The notes: generated by a model not told the origin, from the sequence alone. A DNA stretch of 9,862 nt from Gemmatimonadota bacterium (GCA_003695865.1 RFGQ01000374.1:1-9862), one strand, 5' to 3'. Shown: positions 1 to 7,162, numbered from the stretch's first letter. A program made the numbers and translations.

Positions 1-2
1 AT

Positions 3-401
3 CGCGACACGCTGGTGGGCGCCGACCTGGGCTGGCACCTCCTGCTCGCGCTCCCCGCCGCCTTCCTCTACGGTATCTCGATAAAACTTGAGGTAAATAC
101 ACGTAAGTACCTGAAAATAAATACATTGGTCGGTGTGCCTGAGTTCTCGGGGGCCGGGGATTCCAACCTGCTCCACGAGGGGATCTACGCGCAGGTGCGC
201 CATCCGCGCTACCTGGCGATCATGGTCGGTACCGCCGGGTGGGCGCTGTTCGCGAACTACGCGGGTCCCTACGTGGTGGCCCTGCTGCTGCCCGCGGCGC
301 TCTACGGCGTGACCGTGCTCGAGGAGCGCGAACTGCTTCACCGCGTTCCGGAGTACGGGGACTACCGGGCGCGGGTGCCGCGTTTCGTGCCTCGGCGGTA
401 G
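3..401 (+). CDS. Isoprenylcysteine carboxyl methyltransferase-like membrane protein (5'-partial)
   Basis: The reading frame is open to the left edge of the window, so the N-terminus is probably missing; a GTG at position 15 is possible but has no convincing ribosome site. The visible 132 residues fit the C-terminal half of the ICMT/phospholipid methyltransferase (NnrU/PEMT-like) family. There is a hydrophobic helix near the start (WHLLLALPAAFLYGIS), then the family's SAM-binding signature GIYAQVRHPRYL. A hydrophobic hairpin of two helices follows, then an EERELL motif and an ending YGDYRARVPRFVP, close to the usual EExxL...Y..Y...VPRF pattern. These enzymes are integral membrane proteins that methylate lipids or isoprenoid/carboxyl groups with SAM; the substrate here cannot be told. 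Oddly, codons for the stretch between the first helix and the signature are AT-rich in an otherwise GC-rich gene (see findings). The next gene starts 45 nt downstream. Family assignment is fairly secure, specific function unknown. Confidence 0.8.
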   Translation, partial: RDTLVGADLGWHLLLALPAAFLYGISIKLEVNTRKYLKINTLVGVPEFSGAGDSNLLHEGIYAQVRHPRYLAIMVGTAGWALFANYAGPYVVALLLPAALYGVTVLEERELLHRVPEYGDYRARVPRFVPRR

Positions 402-437
402 TTTTCTGGGTCCACCGAACTTCTCGCCAGGGCAGAC

Positions 438-444
438 GGGGAAG
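438..444 (+). promoter_or_regulatory. Likely ribosome binding site for the B12-domain gene
   Basis: A purine run GGGGAAG lies 2 nt before the ATG at 447. It is a modest Shine-Dalgarno match but is the best one near this start, and it supports independent translation of the B12-binding protein rather than read-through from the methyltransferase gene. Confidence 0.4.
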
Positions 445-446
445 CG

Positions 447-866
447 ATGAACGATCCGGACCGGAAGATCCGAGTGCTGGTCGCCAAGCCGGGGCTCGAC
501 GGGCACGACCGCGGCGCCAAGGTGATCGCGGCCGCGTTCCGCGACGCCGGCTTCGAGGTGATCTATACGGGGCTGCACCAGACGCCCGAGATGATCGTGA
601 ACGCCGCCGTTCAGGAGGACGTCGACGTGGTCGCGCTCTCGGTGTTGTCGGGGGCCCACATGACGCTCTTCCCGCGCGTGCTCGAGCTTCTGCGGGCCGA
701 AGGGGCCGATCACATCCTGCTGACGGGGGGCGGCATCATCCCCGAGGACGACATGGAGAAGCTTCGTGAGATGGGCGTGGGGCGCCTTTTCGGCCCCGGT
801 ACGCCGACCTCGGAAGCGGTCGCCTACATCCGCGACTGGTTCGAACACCACCGGGAGCACGTCTGA
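447..866 (+). CDS. Stand-alone cobalamin (B12)-binding domain, methylmalonyl-CoA mutase C-terminal type
   Basis: This 139-aa protein is a complete B12-binding Rossmann-like domain of the methylmalonyl-CoA mutase C-terminal family. The base-off/His-on signature D-G-H-D-R-G is at residues 18-23, with His20 as the expected lower axial cobalt ligand. The S-x-L motif is at about 65-67 (SVLSGAH) and the glycine motif GGGII at 94-98. Length matches small subunits of split acyl-CoA mutases (about 130-150 aa), which pair with a separate TIM-barrel catalytic subunit. No such catalytic subunit is in this window, so the partner must be elsewhere or upstream. By family it would serve methylmalonyl-CoA (or isobutyryl-/ethylmalonyl-CoA type) carbon-skeleton isomerisation in the cytosol; which one cannot be decided from this domain alone. 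A 7-bp inverted repeat begins at the stop codon, suggesting the transcription unit may end here. Domain call is very secure; substrate is inference. Confidence 0.92.
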   Translation: MNDPDRKIRVLVAKPGLDGHDRGAKVIAAAFRDAGFEVIYTGLHQTPEMIVNAAVQEDVDVVALSVLSGAHMTLFPRVLELLRAEGADHILLTGGGIIPEDDMEKLREMGVGRLFGPGTPTSEAVAYIRDWFEHHREHV

Positions 867-890
867 CGCCCCCGGTCGAGGGTGGGGCGT
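866..890 (+). repeat. GC-rich inverted repeat at the end of the B12-domain gene (possible terminator hairpin)
   Basis: ACGCCCC (866-872) is perfectly complementary to GGGGCGT (884-890), giving a 7-bp stem with an 11-nt loop that begins on the last base of the stop codon. No T-tract follows, so it is not a classical intrinsic terminator. Similar stems arise by chance in GC-rich DNA. Its position between two unrelated genes makes a transcript-end or mRNA-stabilising role possible. Confidence 0.25.
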
Positions 891-939
891 TACGCGATCT
901 TCACTTCGCACCCCCCGGGCGGGCGCTGAGATTGCACGG

Positions 940-3516
940 ATGATGCTTTCGGGTCCCCCTCGCATCGAGCGCCGGACGCCGGGGCTGTACGCCCTCGCAC
1001 CCGCGGAGGCGGGGCGTTGGGTGGTGTGGGGCGTCGCGCTCGCCGGTATCGGATACGCGATCTCGTTCCTGGGGTCGCTCCTGCTTCAGGACCGGTTTCC
1101 GGCCAACCTCACCGACCTGGTCGCCGCCGCGTGCGCGCTGCCCGCGCTGGCGCTCGCCAGGCGGGGTCGGCCTGCCGAGGGGGGCGCGCTCATGGCGCTC
1201 GCCATCTGGCTCGAGCTGCACGCTTCGGTCTTCCTGGCCGGTACGCTGCTGCCCTCCGCCCTGCCGGTCGTTCCGGCGCTCGTGTTGGGCATCGGGCTGC
1301 TCTTCGGCGCGTCGGCATCCCTGTGGGCCGCCGCCGCGACCGCGCTGTCGCTGCCGGGGGCCGTCGTGCTGGCCGGAGCGGCGGGGTGGGGCCCCGGCCT
1401 GGCTGGCGACGAGGTGTTCACCGCGCTCATCCTGGCGCTCTCTGTGGCGGTCACGGCCGTGATCGTGTCGTTCAGCCTTGCGGTGCTGACGCGGGAGGTG
1501 AAGCGAGCGCAGCACAGCGAGCGCAGGCTGGCCGAGACCCTGGCGCACGCACCGGACGGGATCGTCCAGCTGGACCGCCGCGGCACGATCGTCGCCGCGA
1601 ACCCGCCGGCAGAGCGGATGTTCGGCCGGGCGGTCGGTAGCGGACGGGGGATACACGCCTATCGGCTGGCCCGCCGCCTCGTGGCCGACGTGGACCGCTC
1701 TCAACTGAGGTCGCTCGTCCGCAGGGTCGCCGCGGGCACGCGCGAACCGGTCGAACTCGAGTTGCGGCTCGCCGAGGGTGTGCGCGCCACGCTCGAGGTG
1801 ACCAGCGCGCCGCTCCTCGATCCGCGCGGGCGCTTCGACGGGCTGCTGGTGATGACGCGCGACGTGAGCGCGCGGCGGCTGGCCGAACGGCAGGCGGTCG
1901 AGCTGGGCCGTATCCTCGAGGAAGCGCGGGCCGAGATCTATGTGGTGCGCATCGCCGACGGCAGCCTCGCCCTGGTGAGCCGTGGGGCGCGTGAGCGTAT
2001 CGGCCGGCCGGCGGGCACCCTGGCGGCCGACATCGCAACGGTGAACCCCCTGCTCACGCCCGCGGCGATCGCCGAGCTGGGCCGCCGCGCGCGGGCCCAG
2101 GCCGTGCGCCTGGACGGCATCCACGTGCGCGCCGACGGATCCCGCTATCCGGTCGAGGTGCAGGCCGTCGCCGCCACCCTCGACGGTGAGGACGTGGTCG
2201 TCCTGTTCGCGTTCGACGTGAGCGAGCGGACGCAGGCCCGCGACGAGCAGAAGCGGCTCCTGGCGCAGCTCCAGCACGCCCAGAAGATGGAGGCGGTGGG
2301 GCAGCTCGCGGGCGGGATCGCGCACGACTTCAACAACCTGCTCACCGTGATCGGGGGCAGCGCCGAGGCGCTGCTCTACGAGGCCGAAGGCGAGGTCCGG
2401 GAGCTGGCGCTCGAGATCCGAGACGCCCAGGAGCGGGGGGCCGCCCTGACCCGCCAGCTCCTCGCCTTCGCGCGGCGCGGGGTCGTACAACCGGCGCTGC
2501 TCTCGTTGAGCGAAGTGGCCGGAGAGGTGCGGCCGCTGGTGCGCAGGTTGGTGGGGGAGCGCATCGACCTGCGCGTGGTGACGCGCGGGGATGCCCCCGT
2601 GGTGGCCGACCGGGGGCAGATCGAGCAGGTGATCCTCAACCTGGTGGCCAACGCGCGCGATGCCATGCCCGACGGAGGCACGGTCGAGATTCACGTGGAC
2701 GGTCGCGTCTCGGCCGACGGTTTCGTGAGCCTCGAGGTGGTCGACTCCGGAGAAGGCATGGACCCGGAGGTGGTCCGCCGTGCGTGCGAGCCGTTCTTCA
2801 CCACCAAGCGGCGGGGGCGGGGTACGGGGCTCGGCCTCTCGACGGTGCACGGCATCGTGAGCCAGAACGGGGGCTCGCTCGAGATCGACTCCGACCCGGG
2901 GCGGGGCACCACCGTGCGCGTGCTCTGGCCGCGGGCCTCCATCGAGGACGCCCGGCGCGGACCGCACGATGCCGAGGCCGCCGGAGCCGGCTCGGCTTCC
3001 GGGGAGCCGGGCGGTGCGCCCCTCCCGGCGGGAGCGGGCCCCACGGACGGAGCATCCGGTGACGATCCCGCCGCGATGGGGGGGCGCCGCCTCGCCGCCC
3101 GCCCACCCGAGCGACCGCCGCGTGTGCTGGTGGCCGAGGACGACGATGGCACGCGCGGCGTGGTGCGGTTGTTCCTCGAGGGCGCGGGCTACGAGACGCT
3201 GCTCGCCGGCGACGGCGCCGAGGCCCTCGCGCTGCTGGAGGAGCGGGGCGCCGAAGCCGTCGATCTGGTCGTGACCGACATCGTCATGCCGCGCATGTCG
3301 GGGGTCGAGTTGGGGCGTCGGATCGGCGAGATCGCGCCCGACCTGCCCGTGTTGTACATGTCGGGCTACCTGGACCCCGACCACGCAGCCGACCCGGACG
3401 GGACGATCTCGTGGGAGTTGATCCGCAAGCCCTTCCGGCGCGCGGAGTTCCTCGACCGCGTGGGGCGCGCCCTTGCGATGCGCGCCCGTGCTGCACCGTC
3501 GCCCAAGGGGGGGTGA
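940..3516 (+). CDS. Membrane-anchored hybrid sensor histidine kinase (6 TM-PAS-PAS-HisKA-HATPase-REC)
   Basis: An 858-aa hybrid kinase. About six hydrophobic helices span residues 27-183, with short loops, so the sensor is in the membrane itself. Two PAS-like domains follow, at about 197-310 (APDGIVQLDRRGTIVAANP) and 322-430. HisKA comes next, with the H-box GGIAHDFNNLL and phospho-acceptor His462. The HATPase domain has N-box NLVANARDAMP (from residue 567), G1 DSGEGM (about 601-606), FFTTK, and G2 GTGLGLS (628-634). A roughly 60-residue Ala/Pro/Gly-rich linker leads to a C-terminal receiver from about 728. The receiver has the acidic pocket AEDDD, phospho-acceptor Asp780 in TDIVMP, and the conserved Lys of IRKPF. 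All catalytic motifs are intact. The start is the ATG pair at 940/943; the open frame continues upstream into the B12 gene but the added residues look non-coding. The Shine-Dalgarno match is weak. No separate output regulator is visible nearby and the signal is unknown. A link to the downstream acyl-CoA genes is only positional. Confidence 0.93.
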   Translation: MMLSGPPRIERRTPGLYALAPAEAGRWVVWGVALAGIGYAISFLGSLLLQDRFPANLTDLVAAACALPALALARRGRPAEGGALMALAIWLELHASVFLAGTLLPSALPVVPALVLGIGLLFGASASLWAAAATALSLPGAVVLAGAAGWGPGLAGDEVFTALILALSVAVTAVIVSFSLAVLTREVKRAQHSERRLAETLAHAPDGIVQLDRRGTIVAANPPAERMFGRAVGSGRGIHAYRLARRLVADVDRSQLRSLVRRVAAGTREPVELELRLAEGVRATLEVTSAPLLDPRGRFDGLLVMTRDVSARRLAERQAVELGRILEEARAEIYVVRIADGSLALVSRGARERIGRPAGTLAADIATVNPLLTPAAIAELGRRARAQAVRLDGIHVRADGSRYPVEVQAVAATLDGEDVVVLFAFDVSERTQARDEQKRLLAQLQHAQKMEAVGQLAGGIAHDFNNLLTVIGGSAEALLYEAEGEVRELALEIRDAQERGAALTRQLLAFARRGVVQPALLSLSEVAGEVRPLVRRLVGERIDLRVVTRGDAPVVADRGQIEQVILNLVANARDAMPDGGTVEIHVDGRVSADGFVSLEVVDSGEGMDPEVVRRACEPFFTTKRRGRGTGLGLSTVHGIVSQNGGSLEIDSDPGRGTTVRVLWPRASIEDARRGPHDAEAAGAGSASGEPGGAPLPAGAGPTDGASGDDPAAMGGRRLAARPPERPPRVLVAEDDDGTRGVVRLFLEGAGYETLLAGDGAEALALLEERGAEAVDLVVTDIVMPRMSGVELGRRIGEIAPDLPVLYMSGYLDPDHAADPDGTISWELIRKPFRRAEFLDRVGRALAMRARAAPSPKGG

Positions 3517-3550
3517 TCCCCGTCCCCTCGAAGGGCTATCTTTAGCGGTT

Positions 3551-3583
3551 GCCCGCCCCTGCGGCGCCGCCGGCCAGGCGGGC
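3551..3583 (+). repeat. GC-rich inverted repeat between kinase and carboxylase genes
   Basis: GCCCGCC (3551-3557) pairs with GGCGGGC (3577-3583), and the loop contains a further self-complementary GCGGCGCCGC (3561-3570). It lies in the 159-nt gap between the kinase stop and the carboxyltransferase start, the place where a terminator or the operon promoter would be expected. There is no T-tract. I could not identify convincing -35/-10 boxes in this gap. Chance formation is possible at this GC content. Confidence 0.3.
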
Positions 3584-3665
3584 GCGCGAAAACGCTGACA
3601 CGATCCCCCACAGAAGACGGTGTGCGAGGGTCCCGCGCTGCAGACCCGGGGCCCGGGCGCGCCGC

Positions 3666-3670
3666 GAGGA
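3666..3670 (+). promoter_or_regulatory. Ribosome binding site fixing the carboxyltransferase start
   Basis: GAGGA is placed 5 nt before the ATG at 3676. The same frame can be extended to a GTG at 3622, but that start has no comparable site and would add residues unlike the family, so this site decides in favour of 3676. Confidence 0.6.
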
Positions 3671-3675
3671 CTGGC

Positions 3676-5403
3676 ATGGCCTCCTCCGATCCGCAGAGTC
3701 CGGCCACGACCGAGAGCCGTCTGGGCCGGCTGGCCGCCGAACTGGTCGAACTGCGTGAACGCCTGCGGCTGGGCGGCGGGCCGGAGCGCATCGAGCGCCA
3801 GCACGCGCAGGGCAAGTGGACGGCGCGCGAGCGCGTTGCGGCCCTGCTCGACGAAGGGTCCCCCTGGCTCGAAGTGGGGTTGCTCGTGGCGCACGACCTC
3901 TACGACGGGCAGGCGCCTGCCGCAGGCGTGGTCACGGGTGTGGGCCGGGTGCGCGGCCGCGAGGTGGTGGTGGTGGCCAACGACGCCACCGTGAAGGCCG
4001 GCTCGTGGTGGCCGGAGACCATCCGCAAGATCCTGCGCGCGCAGGAGATCGCGATGCGCTGCCGCATCCCGATCGTCTACCTGGTCGACTCGGCCGGGGT
4101 GAACCTGCCCTACCAGGGGGGGGTGTTCCCGGGCCAGTACGGGGCGGCCCGGATCTTCTACTACAACTCGGTGATGCGTCGCTACCTGGGGGTGCCCCAG
4201 CTTGCGGCCGTCATGGGGCCCTGTATCGCGGGTGGCGCCTACCTGCCGGCGCTCTCGGACGTGATCCTCATGGTCGAGGGGACCTCGTTCATGGGGCTCG
4301 GCGGACCGAACCTCGTCAAGGGCGCCACCGGCCAGGTCGTCGAGGCCGAGGAGCTGGGCGGTGCGCGCGTGCACACGTCGATCAGCGGCGTAGCCCACTA
4401 TGCCGTGCCCGACGACGAGGCGTGCGTGGCCAAGCTGAGGGAGCTGGTCGCCGAGCTTCCGCCGCCACACCCGGTCGACCTCGATGTCGACGCGCGTCCG
4501 GGACGCGATCCGGGGGACCTCTACGCCCTGTTGCCCGACGACCACCGGCAACCCTACGACATGCACGCCGTGCTCGAGTGCCTGCTCGACGAGGGGCATC
4601 TCGACGAGTTCCAGCCCGACTACGCGGCCGAGATGATCTGCGGTACGGGTTCGATCGGGGGGATCACGGTGGGTGTGATCGCCAACGCCCGCGGCATCGT
4701 GAAGGACCACCGTCCGGGGCCGCCGCGCTTCGGCGGTATCGTCTACACGGAGAGCGCCGAGAAGGTGGCCTACTTCATCGAGACGATGAACCGCCACCGC
4801 ACGCCGCTGCTCTTCGTGCAGGACGTATCGGGCTTCATGGTGGGGCCCGACGCCGAGCATTCGGGCATCATCCGGGCCGGCGCACGCTTCGTGGAGGCCA
4901 TGGCCACGGCCACCGTGCCGAAGCTCGTGCTGACCGTGAACCACGCGTCGGGCGCCGGCTACTATGCGATGGCGGGTCAGGGTTTCGACCCCGACTTCAT
5001 CCTCTCGCTTCCGACCGGCCGCATGGGCGTGATGGAGGGTGAGAGCGCGGTCATGGCGCTCTTCAGCGCGCAGCTCGAGCGCCTCAAGGCCGAGGGGAAG
5101 GTGCCCGACGAGGACCTTCGCACCCGCATGGACGAGGTTCGCGAGGACTACGACCGGCAGCTCGACGCGCGCTTCGCCGGCGCCCGGGGCTTCGTCGACG
5201 AGGTGGTGCTGCCCGAGGAGGTGCGCCCGGCGCTGCTGCTGGCGCTGTCGGCGGCGCTCAGGAACCCCGGCCCCCACCTGGGCGCGTTCGACCTGGGGAG
5301 CGGGGGGCTCGCACCCACCCTCGGCGCGCCGGCGGCACGGGGGGGAGCGGGTTCGCCCGGCGGGCTCGAAGATGGACGTGGATCCGACGAGGGTGACGCA
5401 TGA
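3676..5403 (+). CDS. Acyl-CoA carboxylase carboxyltransferase (beta) subunit, methylcrotonyl/geranyl-CoA carboxylase-like
   Basis: A 575-aa biotin-dependent carboxyltransferase with both crotonase-fold halves. The N-terminal half opens with the usual QHAQGKWTARERVAALLD (about 42-59). It continues through LVDSAGVNLPYQGGVFPGQY (136-155) and the oxyanion-hole stretch GPCIAGGAYLPALSD (Gly-Gly at 186-187). GGPNLVKGATGQVVEAEELGG then resembles methylcrotonyl-/geranyl-CoA carboxylases more than propionyl-CoA carboxylases. The C-terminal half has YTESAEKVAYFIE, GFMVG and the second oxyanion hole at Gly426-Ala-Gly428. The enzyme would move CO2 from carboxybiotin to an acyl- or enoyl-CoA in the cytosol. 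It needs a biotin carboxylase/BCCP subunit, which is not in the window. Length exceeds the usual 510-540 aa because of a roughly 40-residue Gly/Ala-rich tail. It shares an ATGA overlap with the AtuA gene, so the two are translationally coupled. A sodium-pump decarboxylase alpha subunit (glutaconyl-CoA type) is a less likely alternative. Family certain, substrate uncertain. Confidence 0.92.
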   Translation: MASSDPQSPATTESRLGRLAAELVELRERLRLGGGPERIERQHAQGKWTARERVAALLDEGSPWLEVGLLVAHDLYDGQAPAAGVVTGVGRVRGREVVVVANDATVKAGSWWPETIRKILRAQEIAMRCRIPIVYLVDSAGVNLPYQGGVFPGQYGAARIFYYNSVMRRYLGVPQLAAVMGPCIAGGAYLPALSDVILMVEGTSFMGLGGPNLVKGATGQVVEAEELGGARVHTSISGVAHYAVPDDEACVAKLRELVAELPPPHPVDLDVDARPGRDPGDLYALLPDDHRQPYDMHAVLECLLDEGHLDEFQPDYAAEMICGTGSIGGITVGVIANARGIVKDHRPGPPRFGGIVYTESAEKVAYFIETMNRHRTPLLFVQDVSGFMVGPDAEHSGIIRAGARFVEAMATATVPKLVLTVNHASGAGYYAMAGQGFDPDFILSLPTGRMGVMEGESAVMALFSAQLERLKAEGKVPDEDLRTRMDEVREDYDRQLDARFAGARGFVDEVVLPEEVRPALLLALSAALRNPGPHLGAFDLGSGGLAPTLGAPAARGGAGSPGGLEDGRGSDEGDA

Positions 5404-6779
5404 GCGACGGCCGCGTGGTGAGGATCGCAAGCGGGCAGGGCTTCTGGGGCGACGACCTCGAGGCGCCGGTCCGTCAGGTCGAGGGCGGGCCGATCGACTA
5501 CCTCATGATGGACTATCTGGCCGAGGTCACGATGTCCATCATGCAGAAACAGCGCGCCCGCGACCCGTCGGCCGGGTACGCACGGGACTTCGTGCCCCTC
5601 ATGGAGCGGCTCTTCCCAGCGCTCGTGGAGCGGGGGATCCGGGTGGTGACCAACGCGGGCGGCGTGAACCCGGTGGGGTGCGCCGACGCGCTCCTCGAAG
5701 CCGGCCGGCGCGCCGGCGTCGAGGGCCGGGCGCGCGTGGGCACGGTCACGGGCGACGACCTGATGGACCGGCTCGATGCCCTGCTGGAGGCCGGCCACAC
5801 GCTGGCCAACATGGAGACCGGCGAGCCGCTCGCCACCATCCGCGACCGGGTGCAGAGCGCCAACGTCTACATCGGGGCCGCGCCCATCCTGGAGGCACTC
5901 CGAGCCGGCGCGGACGTGGTGGTCACGGGCCGCTCGACCGACACGGCGCTCACCTATGCGCCGATGATCCACGAGTTCGGATGGGCGGCGGACGCCTACG
6001 ACCGTCTGGCCGCGGGGGTCGTGGCCGGGCACATCAACGAGTGCGGGGCGCAGAGCACCGGTGGGAACTGCCTCGCGGACTGGTGGGCGATTCCCGACCT
6101 GGCGGGCGTGGGCTTTCCGATCGTCGAGGCTTCGGAGGACGGGTCCTTCGTGGTCACCAAGCACCCGGGCACCGGGGGCGTCGTCAACCGGGCCACGGTC
6201 ACCGAACAGATCGTCTACGAGATGGGCGATCCGACCACATACATCACGCCCGATGTCGTCGCCGACTTCACGACGATCCGGCTCGAAGAAGACGGCCCGG
6301 ACCGGGTCCGCGTGCACGGTGTGCGCGGCGGTCCCCCCACCGAGTTCCTGAAGGTTTCGATCGCCTACGCGGACGGCTACAAGGCCGTGGGCACGCTCAC
6401 CTACGCATGGCCCGACGCCGCCGAGAAGGCCCGGCTCGCGGCACGGGTGCTGCGCGAGCGTCTCGATCGCCTCGGACTCCGCTTCGACGCGCTCCGCGTC
6501 GAGTTGGTCGGGTGGGACTCGACGCACGGCCCGCTCGCCGGCCCCCCGCCGCGCGACCTGCCCGAGGTGCAGCTCCGCGTCGGGATGCGCTCTCACGACC
6601 GCGCATCGGTGGAGCGCTTCACGCGCGAGATCGCGCCGCTCGTGCTCACCGGGCCGCCGTCGGTCACCGGCTTCGCCGGCGGCCGGCCGCGGGTCCAGGA
6701 GATCATGGCGTACTGGCCGGCGCTCATCGAACGGGAGCAGGTCGAGCCGTTCCTGCGCGTCGACGTACGCCCCGTGTGA
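5400..6779 (+). CDS. AtuA-family protein (acyclic terpene utilisation, DUF1446 domain)
   Basis: A 459-aa protein matching the DUF1446/AtuA family in its main domain. Recognisable conserved stretches are the N-terminal IASGQGFWGDDLEAPVR, then GPIDYLMMDYLAEVTMSIM, NAGGVNP (85-91), GAAPILEALRAGADVVVTGR (from about 159), and GHINECGAQSTGGN (210-223). Near the C-terminus are GYKAVGTLTYAWPDAAEKA and TGFAGGRPRVQEIMAYWP. AtuA is required for citronellol/geraniol catabolism in Pseudomonas, but as far as I know its reaction is not established. Many homologues occur next to acyl-CoA carboxylases, as here. The protein stops before the small C-terminal AtuA domain, which is made by the next gene. Start is the ATG within the ATGA overlap at 5400-5403, with GAGGG 6 nt upstream. 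It is cytosolic, with no signal peptide or membrane helix. Family secure; a role with the carboxylase is inferred from coupling. Confidence 0.9.
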   Translation: MSDGRVVRIASGQGFWGDDLEAPVRQVEGGPIDYLMMDYLAEVTMSIMQKQRARDPSAGYARDFVPLMERLFPALVERGIRVVTNAGGVNPVGCADALLEAGRRAGVEGRARVGTVTGDDLMDRLDALLEAGHTLANMETGEPLATIRDRVQSANVYIGAAPILEALRAGADVVVTGRSTDTALTYAPMIHEFGWAADAYDRLAAGVVAGHINECGAQSTGGNCLADWWAIPDLAGVGFPIVEASEDGSFVVTKHPGTGGVVNRATVTEQIVYEMGDPTTYITPDVVADFTTIRLEEDGPDRVRVHGVRGGPPTEFLKVSIAYADGYKAVGTLTYAWPDAAEKARLAARVLRERLDRLGLRFDALRVELVGWDSTHGPLAGPPPRDLPEVQLRVGMRSHDRASVERFTREIAPLVLTGPPSVTGFAGGRPRVQEIMAYWPALIEREQVEPFLRVDVRPV

Positions 6780-6784
6780 GGAGG
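6779..6784 (+). promoter_or_regulatory. Strong Shine-Dalgarno for the small AtuA-domain gene
   Basis: AGGAGG overlaps the last base of the AtuA stop codon and precedes the ATG at 6788. It is the best ribosome site in the operon. It shows that the second AtuA domain is deliberately translated as its own chain, since the frame shifts relative to AtuA and no fusion is possible without a frameshift. Confidence 0.75.
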
Positions 6785-6787
6785 ATC

Positions 6788-7162
6788 ATGGCCACCGTCC
6801 AACTCGTCGACCTTGCCCACGCTCGTTCGGGCGACAAGGGAGACACCGCCAACGTGGGCGTGATCGCCTACGACCCCCGGGACTACCCGCTGCTCGTGGA
6901 ACGGCTCACCCCCCAGCGGGTCAAGGAGCACTTCGGGCCGCTCGTGAAGGGCGCGGTGGAGCGCTTCGAACTCCCCAACCTCCACGCGCTCAACTTCCTG
7001 CTGCACAACGCGCTCGACGGGGGTGGCACCGTGAGCCTGATGAACGACGCGCAGGGCAAGGTCTTCTCGACCGCGCTGCTGCGTATGGAACTGGAGGTGC
7101 CCGACGAGGTCGCCGAGCGGGTGCGCGGCCGCGGGCGCCGCCCGGCGAGGGAGGAGACATGA
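6788..7162 (+). CDS. Small AtuA C-terminal-like domain protein (ferredoxin-fold AtuA-associated domain)
   Basis: A 124-aa protein whose N-terminus VDLAHARSGDKGDTANVGVI (residues 7-26) is the hallmark of the small domain found at the C-terminus of full-length AtuA proteins. It is also annotated separately as an AtuA-like ferredoxin-fold domain. Further conserved parts are the HFGPLVKGAVERFELPNLHALNFLLHN stretch (split here as HFGPLVKGAVERFELP and NLHALNFLLHN) and GGGTVSLMNDAQGKVFSTALL. The final 20 residues are Arg/Glu-rich and probably disordered. The frame stays open far upstream (to 5039), but that part is a shadow of the AtuA and carboxyltransferase genes. The strong AGGAGG before 6788 and the domain boundary fix the start. 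AtuA plus this protein add up to 583 aa, about the length of fused AtuA, so the two very likely form one functional complex. No enzymatic function is established. It shares an ATGA overlap with the next gene. Confidence 0.85.
   Translation: MATVQLVDLAHARSGDKGDTANVGVIAYDPRDYPLLVERLTPQRVKEHFGPLVKGAVERFELPNLHALNFLLHNALDGGGTVSLMNDAQGKVFSTALLRMELEVPDEVAERVRGRGRRPAREET

Noticed and set aside
766..939. Upstream extension of the hybrid kinase into the B12-domain gene
   Set aside because: The extra 58 residues are Arg/Pro/Ser-rich and overlap the conserved C-terminus of the B12 domain in another frame; the hydrophobic N-terminus begins sensibly after the ATG at 940.
3507..3521. GGGG-TGAT-CCCC hairpin at the kinase stop codon as a terminator
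   Set aside because: Only a 4-bp stem and no T-rich tract; too weak to call.
3517..3675. Sigma-70-type promoter for the carboxylase operon
   Set aside because: A TATCTT-like -10 can be found near 3538, but I see no acceptable -35 at proper spacing, so no promoter is reported.
901..5430. A 1509-codon open frame on the minus strand across the kinase and carboxyltransferase genes
   Set aside because: The translation is His/Arg/Gly-rich with no recognisable domain, and it lies fully opposite two genes with intact catalytic motifs. Long antisense frames are expected where GC-rich third positions remove stop codons.
5148..6596. A 482-codon minus-strand open frame opposite AtuA
   Set aside because: Same reasoning: no motifs, biased composition, opposite a conserved family protein.
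5039..6787. Upstream extension of the small AtuA-domain gene
   Set aside because: This part of the frame overlaps carboxyltransferase and AtuA in other frames and reads as Arg/Gly/Ala shadow sequence. The strong ribosome site at 6779-6784 marks the true start.
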